Shown here in pieces: positions 32,760-33,230 of a DNA stretch of 33,230 nt. How positions within the stretch are numbered: the stretch's first letter is position 1; each line of letters starts with the position of its first letter. Under the pieces are notes generated by a model, which saw only the letters and a list, made by a program, of their open reading frames with translations, was not told the origin of the DNA and did not search any database. The translations under genes were made by a program, and so were the position numbers. Source of the stretch: Kroppenstedtia sanguinis (GTDB lineage: Bacteria > Bacillota > Bacilli > Thermoactinomycetales > DSM-45169); the NCBI RefSeq assembly GCF_050433445.1, contig NZ_JBNPXF010000030.1:1-33230 (forward strand), written 5' to 3'.

Positions 32760-32983
32760 CAATCTTTTCGATTACCCTTTTTCCTCTTTTGTATTCTTAG
32801 TTCCCTTGACCAAGTCGAAGCCTTTGTCAGCAATCTTGCCCCCCGTTTGATGTGCTTAGCTCCATGGGAATATGATTCCTGCTGTTGAAAACTGTCCCGT
32901 CCACTCCGCTTAAGTTCACTCCCGAATATATCTTTTTCTGAGATGGCTTCATATCCGGCCTTGATATTGCTGACGATCGACAC
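32760..32983 (-). pseudogene. Decayed toxin-like gene upstream of SUKH
   Basis: Minus-strand frames joined by two shifts give VSIVSNIKAGYEAISEKDIF, GVDGTVFNSRNHIPMELSTSNGG and KIADKGFDLVKGTKNTKEEKG. Each piece looks like protein from one continuous gene. A possible C-terminal end (DIIRDAKEKLTQVVIEFGVDRR) lies just before the SUKH start at about 32440-32510, and further degenerate pieces reach 33150. The order toxin then SUKH immunity is the usual one; the toxin type cannot be named. Confidence 0.4.
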
Positions 32984-33230
32984 ACTCTAGGAACAAAATT
33001 GGTTCCCTCTAAGGATTGTCCAAAATTTCCTTCCAGAATGGCTTGTCTTCTTATTTACTCCGGCTTGTTGGTTGGTTTGAATTGTGGCTTTGCTACGGTT
33101 GTTTTCCACTCTGGGGGACTTTGCCTCCATCTATATTCCCGTGATGATCTGTTCGTCTTACTTTTCAGCGTTTGCTACAATTCACCGCTAGACAGGAAGA
33201 CGAAGTGGGAGCATGGAAATGAACAGACAA

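Noticed and set aside
32681..32983. 100-residue frame as an intact gene
   Set aside because: Better protein-like sequence continues only through two frameshifts, and the last 40 residues of the uncorrected frame are low quality.
1..33230. tRNA, rRNA, CRISPR arrays, riboswitches
   Set aside because: I looked for cloverleaf ends, regularly spaced repeats and known leader motifs and saw none.

Overview
The window looks like chromosomal DNA of a low-GC Gram-positive bacterium (Bacillota), most likely spore-forming and Thermoactinomycetaceae-like. That placement is inference: it rests on strong AGGAGG ribosome sites, frequent GTG/TTG starts, lipoboxes on secreted proteins, and a Tad-type pilus locus with no outer-membrane secretin. 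Nearly every real gene lies on the minus strand, so the window reads from right to left.

Right end (33230 to about 31980): a decayed toxin-like gene, a SUKH (SMI1/KNR4) immunity gene with a frameshift, and a short plus-strand fragment. Then follows a compact Tad operon with a good sigma-A promoter at 31626-31654: prepilin peptidase (tadV), cpaB, tadZ, tadA, tadB, tadC, the Flp pilin, a vWA-domain lipoprotein, a TadG-like protein and a TadE-like pseudopilin. It runs on without a break into two enzymes carrying pilin-type leaders: TadE fused to an M23 endopeptidase, and Flp fused to a lipase. A multi-membrane protein, a candidate lipase immunity protein, comes next.

Middle (19900 to 10000): an accessory toxin zone. 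It holds a broken second copy of the lipase-immunity-like gene, a second vWA gene with a nonsense codon, and a TadG leader joined to a colicin-E3-type 16S rRNase with its presumed immunity gene. It also holds two polymorphic-toxin cassettes with about 93% identical heads and different tails, each followed by a soluble presumed immunity gene. A lysozyme-like cassette and an Flp-amidase follow, each with a membrane-anchored partner downstream.

Left part (9900 to 3780): another vWA/TadG-like unit. An IS4-family remnant appears to interrupt a TadG-headed protein whose tail is built of 11-residue amphipathic repeats. An unrecognised soluble protein, fragments of a membrane protein, a vWA fragment and an intact vWA lipoprotein follow. 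The far left (3740 to 1) is more ordinary: a glycine-betaine-type binding protein, a Yip1-family membrane protein, a pseudokinase and a broken glycosyltransferase.

Main hypothesis: this is a Tad apparatus in a monoderm whose pilin-type leaders (Flp, TadE, TadG) have been co-opted as N-terminal trafficking modules for antibacterial effectors. At least four leader-effector fusions are visible. In all six effector-partner pairs that can be read, the topology of the downstream protein matches where the effector should act: cell-wall or lipid enzymes are followed by membrane-anchored partners, and nucleic-acid or unknown toxins by soluble ones. Duplicated heads, orphan tails, nonsense codons and single-base frameshifts suggest an arsenal diversified by recombination. 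Some single-base indels fall in homopolymers and could be sequencing errors.
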